This document shows, one piece after another, positions 32,882 to 34,912 of a DNA stretch of 34,912 bases (positions are counted from its first letter, which is position 1; every line of letters begins with the position of its first letter). Source of the DNA: a virus. The stretch is from IMG/VR virus record IMGVR_UViG_3300044988_000327, positions 1 to 34,912 of that record; one strand, written 5' to 3'. The position numbers were made by a program, and so were the translations under genes. The notes below the pieces were generated by a model that searched no databases, had not been told where the DNA came from, and saw nothing but the letters and a program-made list of their open reading frames with translations.

Positions 32882-33188
32882 TATTCGTATTCAAGGATTC
32901 TTTCCTGTAGCAGGAGAGAAAGTGTTAAAAGAAGAATCAGCTGGGGATATATTTCTATCCCCCTCCGTTTATAGACATACTGTGAGAGAATTAGATATCA
33001 CACAGTTAGTAGTGATGGAAGATGTAGAGAAGTTTATGTGCGGTTCCGGATGGGACTTTGCAGATGTAGTAGCTGTTGCAGATTTAACCGGCGATATTCC
33101 TTTGCCATTCTATGTGGTAAAAGAGAAGATTCCCAAATTAATAGAACTAATTAACAAGCACAAAAATCGTTATACAATTATACTGTGA
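32871..33188 (+). CDS. Hypothetical early protein, 105 residues
   Basis: A soluble mixed alpha/beta protein (MPSNIRIQGFFPVAGEKVL...) with GGAG (32861-32864) as ribosome site inside the preceding gene. It contains single Cys and His residues and a Val/Asp-rich centre (DFADVVAVADLTGDIPLPFYVV). The start resembles short phage proteins preceding polymerase genes, but no function is known. It ends seven bases before a strong terminator and so closes the early operon started at copy 3. Confidence 0.75.
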   Translation: MPSNIRIQGFFPVAGEKVLKEESAGDIFLSPSVYRHTVRELDITQLVVMEDVEKFMCGSGWDFADVVAVADLTGDIPLPFYVVKEKIPKLIELINKHKNRYTIIL

Positions 33189-33194
33189 ACAAAT

Positions 33195-33230
33195 CCTCTC
33201 TGGCTCCTTCGGGAGCTGGGGAGGGCTTTT
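33195..33230 (+). terminator. Strong UUCG-loop terminator before the RNA polymerase gene
   Basis: A 13-position stem, CCTCTCTGGCTCC (33195-33207) with GGAGCTGGGGAGG (33212-33224), is paired throughout including G-T wobbles, around TTCG. GCTTTT follows, and a second T-tract of 12 lies at 33238-33249. Confidence 0.88.
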
Positions 33231-33237
33231 AACACTA

Positions 33238-33249
33238 TTTTTTTTTTTT
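33238..33249 (+). repeat. Run of 12 T residues
   Basis: An uninterrupted homopolymer 13 bases after the terminator stem. It may assist termination or promote polymerase slippage, and it is also prone to sequencing-length error. Confidence 0.7.
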
Positions 33250-33277
33250 CCTACAGATCCACCCTCGGCCATAATAT

Positions 33278-33293
33278 GATGCCTTCGGGCATC
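33278..33293 (+). other. UUCG hairpin in polymerase leader
   Basis: GATGCC-TTCG-GGCATC, a perfect six-base-pair stem without T-tract. It is more likely an mRNA stability or processing structure than a terminator. Confidence 0.7.
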
Positions 33294-33296
33294 GCG

Positions 33297-33340
33297 ATCT
33301 TGTAGAACTTAGGAGTTCTATGAAAAATATTCTACAAGAT
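33297..33340 (+). promoter_or_regulatory. Two mutually exclusive hairpins around a start codon
   Basis: Long-range stem: ATCTTGTAGAA (33297-33307) pairs perfectly with TTCTACAAGAT (33330-33340). Local stem: TAGAACT (33303-33309) pairs perfectly with AGTTCTA (33314-33320) around TAGG. They share 33303-33307, so only one can form. The Shine-Dalgarno AGGAG (33311-33315) and ATG (33320) of the 42-residue ORF lie inside: the local stem hides part of both, while the long stem leaves them in a loop. Confidence 0.65.
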
Positions 33341-33448
33341 TCGTTAGTATTATGTGCTTTAATTTTGCTTAATGGCATTCGTATAGAAACATTTACAATG
33401 TTTATACTGTTGACTTTAATTTTCCCAAGGAATCATAATGCGAAATAA
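33320..33448 (+). CDS. Leader ORF of the RNA polymerase gene (42 residues, membrane-like)
   Basis: Begins MKNILQDSLVLCALILLNGIR and continues with a second hydrophobic stretch, TFTMFILLTLIF, ending PRNHNAK. AGGAG is placed six bases before ATG. It overlaps the polymerase start by 11 bases, so its translation could open or couple polymerase translation. It also contains a bulged hairpin (33381-33407). Either a true small membrane protein or a regulatory leader peptide. Confidence 0.6.
   Translation: MKNILQDSLVLCALILLNGIRIETFTMFILLTLIFPRNHNAK
33381..33407 (+). other. Bulged hairpin just upstream of RNA polymerase start
   Basis: GTAT (33381-33384) plus AAACATT (33387-33393) pair with AATGTTT (33397-33403) plus ATAC (33404-33407). 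This gives eleven pairs with a two-base bulge and a TAC loop, 30 bases before the polymerase ATG. Confidence 0.55.
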
Positions 33449-34912
33449 GTTAAAACAATCGATAGCAAGAAGAATGCAGTTAGAGATTGCACCACAAAGC
33501 CCTCTTAAGTTCTTAAAGGAAATAGAATTAGATACCATATTAGATGTAATAATATCTAATGTGTATTTGTATACACGCCCTAAAAGAGGGACTGTAAATA
33601 AACAAATATTAATGGTAGAGGTTATTAGTATTATTGGACATTCTGTTAGAAAAGGAATGAAGAAAGATTCATCTATTGCAGCTAAGACAGGGGCATTCAT
33701 ATTATATTCATTTGAAGAGCTTGGAATGTTAAGGGCCATACTTGGTTCTGCTGGAAATGGACATGCAACATATATTGTAGAAGTCTTAGATGATGCAGCA
33801 ATACAATTACTGTGGGAAGGCGTAAGCAGAGAAGGTGCCAAGGGTAAATTACCTTCAGTAACACCATATGAACCTTATACAGAGTTCAAACACCCTACTG
33901 GACAAGTATTAGTCAAGACGGGTAATAGAGATGTTCCAACGAAATTAACACCTGCAACACATCCTATAGTATTTGATTCAGTAAATAAAAGCTTAAATAC
34001 GGGTTGGCAAATAAACAAAGAAGTTTATAATGTTTCTAAATGGGCATTGAATAACCATACTGATGCATTTAGTGATATATGGGAGCAGCAAAATCCTCAA
34101 GCTAAGACTACTAAATTAAGGGAAACAAAAGCTATTCTATCTATAGCAGATAAGTTTATGGATACTGTATTTTACCATATGTATTACCTTGATTTCCGCG
34201 GAAGGAAATATCCAACAACGGCATATCTCCATGAACAATCTAGTGATATTGCTAAAGGTCTTTTAATGCGTCAAGATAAGAAAGCAATTGGTGAAGAGGG
34301 TTTCTTTTGGCTATGTGTATCTATCGCCAGTAACTGGGCAGGTTCATCAGGACGTGAAGATGGTGCAAAGACGGATAAGATCAATCTCAAAGACCGATAT
34401 CAGTGGGTATTAGACAATCAAGAGATTTTATTATCATATGCAGAAAGTCCAAAAGTAAATCAAGGATGGATGTCAGGAGATAAGCCATGGCAATTCTTAA
34501 GTGCATGTATTGAACTAAGAAATGCTTTAAAATTGGGACCAAGATATTTAGAGTATGAGTCACATGTTGAATGTTTTATTGACGGATCAACGAACGGCTC
34601 ACAACATTTATCTGCATTAACAAGAGATGAAATAACAGCTCCATATGTTAATTTAATTCCATTAGAACTTCCAGGTGATTTATATGCATATGTTGCTGAA
34701 CATGTATGGAATAAAATATCTAATGATATAGCAAGAATGCCAGCGGATTTAATCTTTCAATGTGAAGATTTTATAGATGGCTTAATTAAATTAAAGAAAA
34801 AGATTACTGCATCCGAACCTAAGTCTGAAATTAGGAATCAACTAGTAGCTCAAATTAAAGCCTATAAACAACAATGGGCGGATATTGGCTCTGTTGCAGC
34901 ACCTGTATTTTG
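33438..34912 (+). CDS. T7-like single-subunit RNA polymerase (3' end outside window)
   Basis: The ORF runs open for 491 codons to the window end. AAGGAA (33427-33432) precedes the ATG. Recognisable T7-family blocks are YLDFRGRKYP (around residue 252; T7 DWRGRVY), IAKGLLM...IGEEGFFWL (T7 TKGLL...IGKEGYYWL) and palm motif A DGSTNGSQHLSAL, whose Asp382 corresponds to T7 catalytic Asp537. The downstream fingers motif and the second catalytic Asp lie beyond the window. About 155 residues fewer precede motif A than in T7, so the N-terminal domain, which in T7 takes part in promoter binding and opening, is reduced. It would transcribe phage genes from its own promoters; the repeated early elements are candidates. 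Confidence 0.93.
   Translation, partial: MRNKLKQSIARRMQLEIAPQSPLKFLKEIELDTILDVIISNVYLYTRPKRGTVNKQILMVEVISIIGHSVRKGMKKDSSIAAKTGAFILYSFEELGMLRAILGSAGNGHATYIVEVLDDAAIQLLWEGVSREGAKGKLPSVTPYEPYTEFKHPTGQVLVKTGNRDVPTKLTPATHPIVFDSVNKSLNTGWQINKEVYNVSKWALNNHTDAFSDIWEQQNPQAKTTKLRETKAILSIADKFMDTVFYHMYYLDFRGRKYPTTAYLHEQSSDIAKGLLMRQDKKAIGEEGFFWLCVSIASNWAGSSGREDGAKTDKINLKDRYQWVLDNQEILLSYAESPKVNQGWMSGDKPWQFLSACIELRNALKLGPRYLEYESHVECFIDGSTNGSQHLSALTRDEITAPYVNLIPLELPGDLYAYVAEHVWNKISNDIARMPADLIFQCEDFIDGLIKLKKKITASEPKSEIRNQLVAQIKAYKQQWADIGSVAAPVF

Noticed and set aside
33416-33841. 141-codon antisense ORF opposite the polymerase start
   Set aside because: It is opposite a frame with clear T7-family motifs and has no ribosome site or recognisable sequence.
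1-34912. tRNA genes, CRISPR arrays, insertion sequences, integrase or attachment sites
   Set aside because: No cloverleaf, spaced short repeats, transposase or recombinase motif was seen while reading both strands; a dedicated scan was not possible.

Overview
The window is a stretch of a tailed double-stranded DNA phage genome. It is AT-rich, with hand-counted 60-base lines mostly at 28-36% GC outside one GC-rich island. All supported genes are on the + strand. The virion is siphovirus-like: a single tail-tube/tape-measure/tail-tip module, a lambda-type -1 frameshifted tail chaperone pair, and no sheath or baseplate wedge genes. Shine-Dalgarno sites and terminators with UUCG tetraloops suggest a proteobacterial host, probably a gammaproteobacterium. 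The species cannot be named from sequence alone.

Layout. 1-5479: end of a scaffold-like gene, major capsid protein, head-tail connector and tail-completion genes, two tandem paralogous tail-tube proteins, the frameshifted tail assembly chaperones and an HK97-gp10-like protein. A strong intrinsic terminator (5485-5525) separates these from the tape measure. 5540-29120: a 3747-residue tape measure with an embedded lytic transglycosylase-like domain, two tail-tip proteins, a 2756-residue J-like tail tip/fibre ending in an S74 self-cleaving chaperone, and a 937-residue fibronectin-III-rich protein. 29123-30646: a small unknown gene, a probable holin, a PhoH-like ATPase, a terminator, and a GNAT-like acetyltransferase whose last third switches abruptly to high GC.

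30647-31010 is a gene-free junction: a GC-rich island with a canonical G-quadruplex motif and repeated GTGTGGGG words, then AT-rich DNA with a possible host promoter. From 30948 on come small, closely packed, probably early genes in units headed by a repeated element (core GGTATCTTATATGA, three copies) and closed by UUCG terminators. The window ends inside a T7-like single-subunit RNA polymerase gene. Its leader holds a terminator, a UUCG hairpin, two mutually exclusive hairpins around a start codon, a 42-codon ORF and a further hairpin.

Reading: late virion genes run into a lysis/accessory segment. Across what is probably the physical or recombinational junction of the genome, the early region then begins. 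There the phage RNA polymerase is made, and the repeated elements are candidates for its promoters. The combination of a T7-type polymerase, a very long siphovirus tail, two tail-tube paralogues and an elaborately structured polymerase leader is the most unusual aspect of the window.
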